A stretch of 53,904 nt of DNA, from the NCBI GenBank assembly GCA_022841505.1, contig JALHRK010000003.1, positions 1 through 53,904 on the forward strand. Direction: 5' to 3'. Within the stretch, counting starts at the first letter, position 1. The number at the start of each line of letters is the position of its first letter. The translations under genes and the position numbers were made by a program. Positions 41,726 to 49,737 of this stretch are shown here, piece by piece. The DNA comes from Saprospiraceae bacterium. GTDB taxonomy: Bacteria; Bacteroidota; Bacteroidia; Chitinophagales; Saprospiraceae. Below the pieces are notes generated by a model. That model was given only the letters and a program-made list of their open reading frames with translations, ran no database searches and was not told where the DNA came from.

Positions 41726-44716
41726 TCAATCTTCCATTTCATCGTGCACATCATCGCAATGGTATTCTTTCGACTGCGAAGCGCCACGGGCAGCTTGCGT
41801 TGGTCCCCCACCCTGCTTGGCTGCGATCATTTTCTGGACTAACCGGGAGCGTTCTGCCGAAACAGCAGCACGCAATTGTTCGTCTTCTTTGCGGTCGAAA
41901 AACTTGATCCCATCCACAAAAGTCTGTTCCGCTTTCGCGTAAACGGACAACGGGTGGTCGCTCCACAGCACAATGTCGGCGTCTTTACCTACTTTGATGC
42001 TACCGACGCGGTGATCCACGTGCAGTAGTTTGGCCGGATTGAGGGTGACAAATTTCAGCGCCTCTTCCTCTGGTACACCGCCGAAAAGTACGGCTTTGCC
42101 CGCTTCCTGATTCAGGCGGCGCGCCATTTCGGCGTCATCTGAATTGAAAGCCACCAAAACGCCCTGCTCGTGCATGAGCGCGCCATTGTACGGGATGGCT
42201 TCATAAACCTCGTATTTATAAGCCCACCAGTCGGAGAAGCTGGAACCGCCCACGCCGTGTTTGGCCATGATGTCGGCCACTTTGTAGCCTTCCAGAATAT
42301 GGGTGAAGGTGTTGATTTTGAAGCCAAAGCGCTCGGCCACTTTCATCAGCATGTTGATTTCGCTTTGCACGTAAGAGTGGCAGGTGATGAAACGCTTCTT
42401 TTCCAGAATTTCAAGGCCCGTTTCCAGGTCAAGGTCTCTGCGGTAAGGTTTTCCGCTGCGCTTGAGGGCGCCGTATTCTTTGGCGCGGGTGAAGTAGTCT
42501 TCGTAAAACTGTTCGACCCCCATGCGCGTTTGCGGAAAGCGCGTGGCAGTCGCTTCATTGGCGCCCGATTGCTTGACATTTTCCCCGAGGGCAAACTTGA
42601 TAAACCCGTCTGCGCCTTCAAACTTCATGGCATCAGGCGCATACCCCCAGCGCATTTTAATGAGTGCCGATTGGCCGCCGATCGGGTTGGCCGAGCCGTG
42701 CAGCAATTGCGCCGCTGTAACGCCACCCGACAACAGGCGGTAAATGTTGATGTCTTCGCTGTTGATCACGTCGCCGATGCGCACCTCTGCGCTGCTGGCC
42801 TGGGTGCCTTCGTTGACGCCGCGACTGACCGCCACGTGCGAGTGTTCGTCGAGGATGCCAGGCGTGAGGTGTTTGCCGGTTCCGTCTATTTCTACGGCGC
42901 CTGTGGCTTTCAGACCCTTGCCCACCTGTGCGATTTTCCCGTTTTGAACGAGCACATCGGCGCCTTGCAGAATGCCGTCTTTTTCATTTGTCCACACCGT
43001 GGCATTGCGAATCAGGTAGGTTGCGGGCTGTGGTTTTTTCTCCCAGCCATACGCTACAAAAGGATAGGTAAGGGCGCCTGGCTCGCTTTTTTCGCGCGGC
43101 TTCCGGTCGTCTTTTTTCTCTTCTTTGGCCGCAGCAGGCCCCGTGTAAGAAGCGTTCCAATCTATCCACTGCCCCGCGCCGTTCTGGCCTTTCCCCGACC
43201 AGGTGCGGCCGGAAACCGTGCCCGACAGGCGGATCGCGTTCTTTTCGCCTTTCGGCGTAAAGGACAGCGTAATGAGGCCGTTTGAAACCTGGTGTTTCAC
43301 TTTCACATTGGTGCTGTCGTTCACCACAATGGTCATTTCCACTTTTTCTCCTTCACCTTTGGCGGCCAGTTGGTAAGGGATATTGTCCACCACCAAGTTG
43401 TAATTTCCGGTTAATTCCGGCGCATCCAAATCTTTCAGGATGTACGGTTTGCCATTGACCCAGTTGTGGTGAATTTTGGTCTCTTTTTCAAAAATATCGT
43501 TGCTGGCGATGATGAAATTGGCGATTTTGCCTTTTTCCAAACTGCCGAGCTTGTCCGATGCGCCTGCGATACTGGCCGGTGTGGCCGTCAGGGCTTTCAG
43601 CGCTGCGTCTTTGGCCAAGCCATTTTCTACTGCTTTGCGCAAATTCGGCAGAAATTCTTCAGCTTTTTTCAAACCATGCGAAGTCAGCACAAAAGGAATC
43701 CCCGCTTCGGCAATTTTGGCCGGGTTGTATGGCGCCAGTTCCCAGTGTTTCATCTGCGAGAGGTTCACCAATTGCGCATCAAACGGGTCTTCCACGTCAT
43801 AGGCTTCCGGAAAATCGAGTGGAAGGATGAAGGTGGAACCGGTTGCTTTCAGCTCGGCAAGGCGTTGGTATTCGTCGCCATCGCCTTTAAAGAGGTAAGT
43901 GATGCCGAATTCTTTGCCAAGTGCCGCAGCGCGCAGCGCTTCCAGTTTGTTGCCCACCTCGAAAATTTGGGGCAGCGACTGCACCGCATTCCAGGCCGAG
44001 AGCGAAATGTTCGTTTCTGCTTTTTGGGCTGCATGCCACTGTCCGTCTAAATAGGTCTGGCGCAGCAGCGCAATGCCGCCCATCAGCGAGCCGGGGTAGT
44101 TTTGGCGCGAACTGCCTTTGCTGAAGGAAAGGTGGTGTGCCACTTGTTCTTTAACAATTGTCAGGTGTTCCTTCTCATTTGCTAAGGTGACCAAAGTGGA
44201 AGTTCCCCGCGAAATGCCGTCCATCCGATGGCTCAGTACCGCGCCAAAGCCCGAATTGCGGTAACCTTTGGCGGCAGCGTCGGTGGCTTTGAAGACTTCA
44301 TAGGCCCGGAATTCCGGCTTCAAAGCCTCGTTCCACATATAAGCACCGTCTTTCGAAGTCACCGTTTGCTGCGGTTGGTTGAAATTGCGGCCCTGTTGTC
44401 CCTCGGTGCGCATCTCCGGCATGCCATACGACGAATACAAATCAATGAACGAAGGGTAAATGAACTTGCCTTTCAGGTCCAGCACCACCGCGTCTTTTGG
44501 AAGGACGACGCTGGCGCCCACGCTTTCCACTTTGCCATCGCGGATGAGCAGGGTTGCTTTTTCCAATTTTTGATTCCAGGAAACGAAAATAGTGGCATTG
44601 GTGAACGCATAACACTTGTCGCGCTCGTCGTACACGCCATTCTGAGGAAAGGTCTGCTGGGCTATTGCCGACAAGGCAAGGATGGCCAGCGCCACCGTAG
44701 ATAGTGCTTTTCTCAT
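41726..44716 (-). CDS. Exported tandem-domain amidohydrolase
   Basis: A 996-residue protein with signal peptide (MRKALSTVALAILALSAIAQ). It carries two amidohydrolase-like halves. In the first (about 30-440) the usual metal motif is replaced (YPSFIDLYSSYGMPE), while its end (LTATPASIAGASDKLGSLEKGKIANFI) is family-like. A beta-rich linker (about 440-560) follows. The second half (about 570-960) keeps the metal motif in LTPGILDEHSHVAVSRG, further His in FITCHSYVQSEINML and FTHILEGYKVADI, and the late Asp in VAFNSDDAEMARR. Only the second half is likely catalytic. Substrates of such exported Bacteroidota enzymes are unknown; the related family acts on cyclic amides or dipeptides. A His/Asp/Glu-rich tail (YHCDDVHDEMED) ends the protein. 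Confidence 0.88.
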   Translation of the reverse strand: MRKALSTVALAILALSAIAQQTFPQNGVYDERDKCYAFTNATIFVSWNQKLEKATLLIRDGKVESVGASVVLPKDAVVLDLKGKFIYPSFIDLYSSYGMPEMRTEGQQGRNFNQPQQTVTSKDGAYMWNEALKPEFRAYEVFKATDAAAKGYRNSGFGAVLSHRMDGISRGTSTLVTLANEKEHLTIVKEQVAHHLSFSKGSSRQNYPGSLMGGIALLRQTYLDGQWHAAQKAETNISLSAWNAVQSLPQIFEVGNKLEALRAAALGKEFGITYLFKGDGDEYQRLAELKATGSTFILPLDFPEAYDVEDPFDAQLVNLSQMKHWELAPYNPAKIAEAGIPFVLTSHGLKKAEEFLPNLRKAVENGLAKDAALKALTATPASIAGASDKLGSLEKGKIANFIIASNDIFEKETKIHHNWVNGKPYILKDLDAPELTGNYNLVVDNIPYQLAAKGEGEKVEMTIVVNDSTNVKVKHQVSNGLITLSFTPKGEKNAIRLSGTVSGRTWSGKGQNGAGQWIDWNASYTGPAAAKEEKKDDRKPREKSEPGALTYPFVAYGWEKKPQPATYLIRNATVWTNEKDGILQGADVLVQNGKIAQVGKGLKATGAVEIDGTGKHLTPGILDEHSHVAVSRGVNEGTQASSAEVRIGDVINSEDINIYRLLSGGVTAAQLLHGSANPIGGQSALIKMRWGYAPDAMKFEGADGFIKFALGENVKQSGANEATATRFPQTRMGVEQFYEDYFTRAKEYGALKRSGKPYRRDLDLETGLEILEKKRFITCHSYVQSEINMLMKVAERFGFKINTFTHILEGYKVADIMAKHGVGGSSFSDWWAYKYEVYEAIPYNGALMHEQGVLVAFNSDDAEMARRLNQEAGKAVLFGGVPEEEALKFVTLNPAKLLHVDHRVGSIKVGKDADIVLWSDHPLSVYAKAEQTFVDGIKFFDRKEDEQLRAAVSAERSRLVQKMIAAKQGGGPTQAARGASQSKEYHCDDVHDEMED

Positions 44717-44937
44717 GTTTGAAAAGGGTGATTGGATTGAGTTTTGAAATACTGTTCAATGTGTTGGTCAAGGCTGGTCGCAGCGCGGTTTTTCTTTCTA
44801 CTTTCTACCCACTACCCGCTACCTTTCTTCGCTAAGGTAACGAGATGTTTATATTTTTTGACTTTTGGGCTGGAAAAGTGGAAAAATGGAGGAGGAAACG
44901 GATGCGGGTGGAGTGTTCTGTGCAAACAGCATTGTCC

Positions 44938-45035
44938 AATTTCAGCGGTAACTGTATTTTTAAACATAGTTACCGCTGAAATTCGCGCCAATTTCAGCGG
45001 TAACTAGGTTTTTTACCTAACTTAGCGCTGAAATT
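44938..45035. promoter_or_regulatory. Tandemly duplicated dyad upstream of an ATPase-nuclease gene
   Basis: The 15-mer AATTTCAGCGGTAAC occurs at 44938-44952 and 44990-45004. Its reverse complement occurs at 44969-44983 exactly, and at 45021-45035 with two mismatches. Each pair forms a 46-bp dyad with a 16-nt spacer, and the two dyads repeat with a 52-bp period. The last arm ends 15 bp before the start codon at 45051. The position suggests an operator or a recognition site for the encoded protein; the repeats could also form RNA hairpins. Confidence 0.75.
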
Positions 45036-45050
45036 CAAATAATCTTCCAC

Positions 45051-46481
45051 ATGGCAAAAGTGCAAACCATTATTGGCAGACGACAGGAATTGGAAATACT
45101 CGACCGCGTATTTGCCAGTCACAAATCCGAATTTCTCATACTCTACGGCAGGCGGCGGGTAGGCAAGACATTTTTGATCAACCAGAAATTTGGCGAGCAT
45201 TTCACCTTCCGCATGACCGCACTTGGAAACGCCACGCTGAGTCAGCAGTTGACCAATTTCCACACGACCATGCAGACCTGCGCTCCGCACCTTGTCACTG
45301 ACCGTGTCTCCGATAATTGGTTCTCAGCATTCCAGTTGCTCATCCGATTGGCTTCAGAAGACAAACGGCCCCGGAAAGTTATTTTTTTTGACGAACTCCC
45401 CTGGTTTGATACCTATGGCTCTGACTTCCTTCAAGCCCTCGAACATTTCTGGAACTCCTGGGCTTCGCTGCGTTCCGATGTACTACTCATCGGTTGCGGC
45501 TCGGCGGCTTCCTGGATGATCAACCACCTCATTCACAATCGGGGCGGGTTGCACAACCGCATCACCGAGCGCATCCAGCTACACCCTTTCACGCTGGCCG
45601 AAACGGAAGCATTCATGAAAGCCAAAGGCGGAGTTTTTGATCGCTACCAATTACTCGAACTCTACATGGCTTTGGGCGGAATTCCTTATTACCTTGAAAA
45701 TGTACAGGTCAATCGCAGCGTTGCTCAAAACATCGACCGGATGTTTTTTACACCCGGCGCCATCCTCAATCTGGAATACGGTGACCTCTATCGTTCTCTT
45801 TTCACACGGGCCGAGCGGCATATCGCGGTTGTAGAAGCGCTGGCGCAAAAATCAAAAGGCTTGAGTCGAAAGGAATTGCTAACAGCAGCCGGCTTGACCG
45901 ATGGCGGCTCAGCTACGGTAACCCTTGACGAATTAGAGCAATCGGGTTTTATCCGTCGCTATTTCCCTTTCGGAAAAACAAAACGAGATGCGCTATTTCA
46001 ACTTATAGATCCATATTCCTTATTCTACCTGACTTTTGTCAAGGATAGCAAAGCCGAAGGCAAAGGCGCCTGGCTCGCTCAAATCAATAGCCCCCGCTGG
46101 CGCACATGGAGCGGTTATGCTTTCGAGTACATTTGCCGTTACCACATTGACCCCATCAAAAAACACCTCGGCATCAGCGGCATTTATACTGAAGTGTCTA
46201 CCTGGCGCAGCCAACGCGGTGAAAATGGAGCACAGATCGACCTGTTGATTGATCGCAACGACCGGGTCATCAATATTTGTGAAATGAAATTTTCAGTAAA
46301 AGCCTATACCCTGACGAAGGACTATGCCGACAACCTGCGCAACAAAATCTCCATTTTTCGGGAGGAAACGGGTACGAACAAAACGCTGTTTTTGACGATG
46401 ATTACCACTTTTGGACTGAAATCGAATAACTATTCTATACAATTGGTCAATGACTCACTTGATATGGGGGCGTTGTTTTAG
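45051..46481 (+). CDS. AAA-type ATPase with C-terminal DUF234 nuclease-like domain
   Basis: A 476-residue protein of the archaeal-ATPase/DUF234 family. It opens with IIGRRQELEILDRVF, a Walker A LYGRRRVGKTFL (33-40 core) and Walker B VIFFDELPWFDT. A winged-helix region lies about 260-330 (LSRKELLTAAGLTDGGSATVTLDELEQSGFI). The C-terminal DUF234 domain has the PD-(D/E)xK-like pattern GAQIDLLID with Asp397 and ICEMKFS with Glu411 and Lys413. The family is widespread, often strain-specific, with unknown function; nuclease activity is inferred. It is monocistronic, immediately downstream of two palindromes. No membrane span. Confidence 0.85.
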   Translation: MAKVQTIIGRRQELEILDRVFASHKSEFLILYGRRRVGKTFLINQKFGEHFTFRMTALGNATLSQQLTNFHTTMQTCAPHLVTDRVSDNWFSAFQLLIRLASEDKRPRKVIFFDELPWFDTYGSDFLQALEHFWNSWASLRSDVLLIGCGSAASWMINHLIHNRGGLHNRITERIQLHPFTLAETEAFMKAKGGVFDRYQLLELYMALGGIPYYLENVQVNRSVAQNIDRMFFTPGAILNLEYGDLYRSLFTRAERHIAVVEALAQKSKGLSRKELLTAAGLTDGGSATVTLDELEQSGFIRRYFPFGKTKRDALFQLIDPYSLFYLTFVKDSKAEGKGAWLAQINSPRWRTWSGYAFEYICRYHIDPIKKHLGISGIYTEVSTWRSQRGENGAQIDLLIDRNDRVINICEMKFSVKAYTLTKDYADNLRNKISIFREETGTNKTLFLTMITTFGLKSNNYSIQLVNDSLDMGALF

Positions 46482-46921
46482 TGAAGTAACGGAATCATAC
46501 AACAAACAGAACGTAAAATCATCACAACTTGACCTCAGCGACAGTGTATAAAAAATGGCTAACAGCCATAAGGCGTAGGATTGGCGCATGAGTAATGTGT
46601 TTTTGGTAGATTGGTAAAACAATAAAGTCGGAACAAATTGCAAATTGCCAGAAAAAACACAAAAAAACAAGTTCTTGGATTCGCCACAATACATTGAATC
46701 GTGGCAATAGCAGGAGTAGCCCAAATTTAATTATCTTTGGCAGCAATATTTTCAGCGATCCGAATACATGGCTAAAGAATTTAACATAACTGGTACCTGT
46801 ATCCCCTCACGGCATTAAATGGCGGACACCTCATTACTACAAACTTGTTTTCAATCTCCAACCCCCATACTCCAGTGTCTTTGTCAATAGTATTTCCACC
46901 AATCAACATAACTCGAAACGC
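46482..46921. other. Non-coding stretch, no feature recognised
   Basis: These 440 bp lie between the ATPase-nuclease gene and the DUF4832 protein gene. Short open frames on the minus strand (46455-46746) encode Leu/Phe-rich peptides without a convincing start or family and are not called. The A/T-rich end before 46922 probably holds the promoter for the downstream gene. No RNA gene or long repeat was seen. Confidence 0.4.
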
Positions 46922-49462
46922 ATGACCTCAACTAAGTACATCCACCCGCTTTTTGCCGCCGTCCTTTTCCTGTTGTTCCAGGTACACCATCCGGCAACAG
47001 CCCAGCAGCCAGCGATGATCAGCTATTCACCGTCTGCTGCTGATTTCGTCAATCCGGAGCGCGGCTTTATGCGATTCACTGAAACGACTTCCGGCGATTA
47101 TACTCCGTTAAGTCCTAACGAATTGGCCTCCTGGAGAAACCTTCACCTCCCAGGCGGAGATCCTGCTGCGGATTATGCCATTTTTGCCTCGCTGGTGTAC
47201 CGGGGGTTTTACCTAGAAAGCTTCACAAATAGCCCTATTTCTACGGCCTATCTGACGGCTATGCAAGAAGATTTCAATGCGGCGAGGCTGGCAGGTGTAA
47301 AGCTAATTGTGCGTTTTGCTTATACAAAGGAAACGACGCCTCCTTATGGCGACGCCCCTAAACTCATTGTATTGCAACACATTGCCCAATTAAAACCTTT
47401 GCTTTTAGCCAATTCAGACGTCATTGCAACGCTGCAAATGGGCTTCATCGGCGCCTGGGGCGAAGGGTATTATACCGACCATTTTGGTTTTGGCAGCCTG
47501 AGTGCGCAAAACTGGGCAGACCGAACAGACGTGCTGAATGCCCTGCTCGATGCCCTGCCCGCCAACCGGTCGGTTTCTGTGCGGTATCCGCAAATGAAGC
47601 AAAAAGCAGTCTACGGTCCACAAGCTCCAGCAAGCGCTGCACCACTGACGCTGGCCGAGGCCTGGCAAAACACGCCCAAAGCCCGCATCGGTTTTGTAAA
47701 CGATTGCTTTCTATCTGACCCTTCCGACACCGGAACTTATACCAATTACGACCTCAATGCCTCGGGTTGCGATACCTGTTTGTTCAAACCTTATTTTGCT
47801 GTCGACAGCCGCTATGTGCCGGTTGGCGGCGAGACTTGTAACGACTGGAATCCCTATTCTGACTGTACAGGTCCGTCGGGTGGAAACGCCCAGACCGAAA
47901 TGGCGCGCATGCATTTTTCTTACCTCAATTCGGGGTGGTACAATGCCGTAAACAACGACTGGGTAAGCGGGGGCTGTATCGAAGAAATCAAACAGCGCCT
48001 GGGCTATCGTTTTGAATTGCAAACCGGCGAATTCACCGCTGAATCACAGCCCGGGCAAACGGTTTCTGTTAAAATCGAATTGAAAAACAAAGGATTTGCG
48101 GCGCCGTATAACCCAAGACAGGTGCGGCTTTTGCTGCGTCACACCACTACCGGCGCGCTCTGGCATGTGGATCTGACGGACGATCCGCGTACGTGGTTTG
48201 CGGGTGACGAGACACATACCATTGAACAGGCGTTTTGCCTGCCGCCCGATCTCCCATTTGGAAACTATGCCTTGTTGTTGCACTTGCCCGATCCGGAACC
48301 TGCACTGGTTGACCGCCCGGAATACGCCATTCAGCTTGCCAATCAGAACGTTTGGGAGCCGGCCACTGGTTTCAATAGCCTTTTACATCAAATTGTGGTG
48401 AATAGTGGGGCGAACCAAACCGCTTGCGCGGGCGAGACCTGTTTCCAACCCGCCATGCTCTCTCTGCCCACTGCTGATTTTATGGCTTCTAGCCAAAACG
48501 GTTGCGCTCCTTTCACGGTGACTTATTCGAGTGAGGATTCCCCGTGTCTGGACCACCAATGGTCGTTCCCCGGTGGCACGCCCGCGACTTCCACAGAGGC
48601 GAATCCAACCGTGGTCTATCAAACACCCGGGACATTTTCGGTTAGTCTTACGACAACCAATGCCGCCGGTTCGGGCACCCAAACAAAAAACAACTTTATC
48701 GGGGTTGAGCAAGAGCCAATCGTAAGTATTTTGCCCTGGACAGACATTCAAATCTGCGAAGGGCAAACAGCCACATTGGCGGTGTCAGGTATTAATCTTG
48801 TTAATTTTCAATGGTATTTTAACGCAATGCCCATACCCGAAGCAACGACGACTTTTCTTATCGCGATCACACCCGGGATATATAGAGTCTTTGCTGCAAA
48901 TGCAGCGGGGTGCGGTAGTTTTTCCAGCGAAATTTTCCTTGATGTTGTCCCTGACCCGTTGCTTTCGATTACAGGTTTGGATACCGCTTATACCGATCAG
49001 GATCCGCCGGTAACGCTTGTGGCCAGCACGCCGGGAGGGACTTTTTCCGGGCCGGGCGTTTCTGGAAATCAATTCTTTCCGGCGCTGGCAGGTGTGGGCC
49101 AACACCAGATTTCTTATCAGTTAACAGACTCGAACGGCTGCACTTTCAAGGCTTTTTTCACGGTGACCGTCTCCCCATTCGTCTCCACGACCTTGCCGGA
49201 AGGTTTCTCAAGTATCCAGCTTTTTCCAAACCCGACGAGCGGAGATTTTTATTTAAAAATAGATCTAACCGCCTCTAAAAATTTGACCATCAATTTATTG
49301 GACTCAAATGGCAGGGTTTTGGAGCGCCGTGCAGCAGACTTTTTAGCGGGTGAATCGGTGCTATTGTTTGAAAAATGGGAGCTGGCCAGCGGGGCATATG
49401 TATTGGAGGTTGCGGATGAGCAAGGGAACGCGTTTCGGCAGCGGGTGGTTTTGGTGAAGTAA
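46922..49462 (+). CDS. Secreted DUF4874/DUF4832 protein with PKD and T9SS type A sorting domain
   Basis: An 846-residue exported protein with a signal peptide ending near HPATAQQ. Residues about 33-190 match the look of DUF4874 (FVNPERGFMRFTETTSGDY, IVRFAYTKETTPPYGDAP, MGFIGAWGEGYYTDHFG), a TIM-barrel-like region. DUF4832 follows (about 200-470: SVRYPQMKQKAVYG, IGFVNDCFLSDPSDTGTY, GETCNDWNPYSDC). Then come a PKD domain (HQWSFPGGTPATSTEANPTV), an Ig-like segment, and a type A C-terminal sorting domain (IQLFPNPTSGDFYLKI, ending RQRVVLVK). Such proteins are probably surface glycan-acting enzymes or binding proteins, but no reaction is established. Cys-rich loops fit an extracellular location. 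Confidence 0.85.
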   Translation: MTSTKYIHPLFAAVLFLLFQVHHPATAQQPAMISYSPSAADFVNPERGFMRFTETTSGDYTPLSPNELASWRNLHLPGGDPAADYAIFASLVYRGFYLESFTNSPISTAYLTAMQEDFNAARLAGVKLIVRFAYTKETTPPYGDAPKLIVLQHIAQLKPLLLANSDVIATLQMGFIGAWGEGYYTDHFGFGSLSAQNWADRTDVLNALLDALPANRSVSVRYPQMKQKAVYGPQAPASAAPLTLAEAWQNTPKARIGFVNDCFLSDPSDTGTYTNYDLNASGCDTCLFKPYFAVDSRYVPVGGETCNDWNPYSDCTGPSGGNAQTEMARMHFSYLNSGWYNAVNNDWVSGGCIEEIKQRLGYRFELQTGEFTAESQPGQTVSVKIELKNKGFAAPYNPRQVRLLLRHTTTGALWHVDLTDDPRTWFAGDETHTIEQAFCLPPDLPFGNYALLLHLPDPEPALVDRPEYAIQLANQNVWEPATGFNSLLHQIVVNSGANQTACAGETCFQPAMLSLPTADFMASSQNGCAPFTVTYSSEDSPCLDHQWSFPGGTPATSTEANPTVVYQTPGTFSVSLTTTNAAGSGTQTKNNFIGVEQEPIVSILPWTDIQICEGQTATLAVSGINLVNFQWYFNAMPIPEATTTFLIAITPGIYRVFAANAAGCGSFSSEIFLDVVPDPLLSITGLDTAYTDQDPPVTLVASTPGGTFSGPGVSGNQFFPALAGVGQHQISYQLTDSNGCTFKAFFTVTVSPFVSTTLPEGFSSIQLFPNPTSGDFYLKIDLTASKNLTINLLDSNGRVLERRAADFLAGESVLLFEKWELASGAYVLEVADEQGNAFRQRVVLVK

Positions 49463-49502
49463 CTTGGGTTGAGGTTAGGAAAGGTTTTTTTTAAAACCAA
49501 AC

Positions 49503-49534
49503 TTGCTTCCCAAAACTAAAAACCACTACCTTTG
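49503..49534 (+). promoter_or_regulatory. Bacteroidota-type promoter for ileS
   Basis: TACCTTTG at 49527-49534 matches the Bacteroidota -7 consensus TAnnTTTG exactly. ACTTGC around 49503-49505 provides a -33-like TTG at about 21 bp spacing. Transcription would begin near 49540, just ahead of the leader peptide, as the attenuator requires. Confidence 0.5.
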
Positions 49535-49558
49535 TTTCCATTCGTATAAAATCTTAAA

Positions 49559-49691
49559 AGATTGCGATGAACGTTTCCTTCACCATAATCAACAGCATTA
49601 TTATTCCCGGGTTGCCGCGCAATCTGTGAGCCGATGTTGTTGTTGAAACACTGAAAAAGCTCCGGCAGATTGCGATCTGCCGGAGCTTTTT
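49559..49691 (+). promoter_or_regulatory. Transcription attenuator of ileS (leader with alternative hairpins)
   Basis: Three segments carry matching words. Segment 1, AGATTGCG at 49559-49566, and segment 3, CAGATTGCG at 49666-49674, can each pair with segment 2, CGCAATCTG at 49618-49626. Segment 3 overlaps the 5' arm and loop of the terminator at 49654-49691. If the ribosome stalls at the Ile codons (49585-49605), segment 2 is free to pair with segment 3 and block the terminator. If it reads on to the stop codon at 49627, it covers segment 2 and the terminator forms. Without translation, 1:2 pairing also favours termination. This is the classical amino-acid leader-peptide logic applied to isoleucyl-tRNA synthetase. 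Confidence 0.8.
49567..49629 (+). CDS. ileS leader peptide, isoleucine-rich
   Basis: A 20-residue open frame, MNVSFTIINSIIIPGLPRNL, with ATG at 49567 and TGA at 49627-49629. It contains five Ile codons (ATA ATC ... ATT ATT ATT) within seven codons. The frame ends exactly where pairing segment 2 ends, and it lies between a promoter-like sequence and a strong terminator in front of ileS. The peptide itself is not expected to have a function; its translation senses charged tRNA-Ile. Confidence 0.8.
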   Translation: MNVSFTIINSIIIPGLPRNL

Positions 49692-49695
49692 CTTT
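49654..49695 (+). terminator. Intrinsic terminator in the ileS leader
   Basis: AAAAAGCTCCGGCAGAT at 49654-49670 is the perfect reverse complement of 49675-49691, with a TGCG tetraloop. The 17-bp stem is followed by the T-rich run TTTTTCTTTT. This is the strongest intrinsic terminator seen in the window and lies about 45 bp before the ileS start codon. Confidence 0.9.
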
Positions 49696-49737
49696 TACAA
49701 AAAATTATCTTTGCGGGTCTTTGAAAAAAAACCACCG

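Noticed and set aside
40391-43285. Long plus-strand open frames (396 and 371 codons) across the amidohydrolase genes
   Set aside because: Antisense shadows of GC-rich minus-strand genes with clear signal peptides and family motifs.
46455-46746. Two short minus-strand open frames rich in Leu and Phe
   Set aside because: No recognisable motif and low-complexity composition; one overlaps the end of the ATPase gene.
49711-49737. TTG start for ileS upstream of 49738
   Set aside because: It lies in the short spacer after the attenuator terminator; the ATG at 49738 gives the usual IleRS N-terminus.
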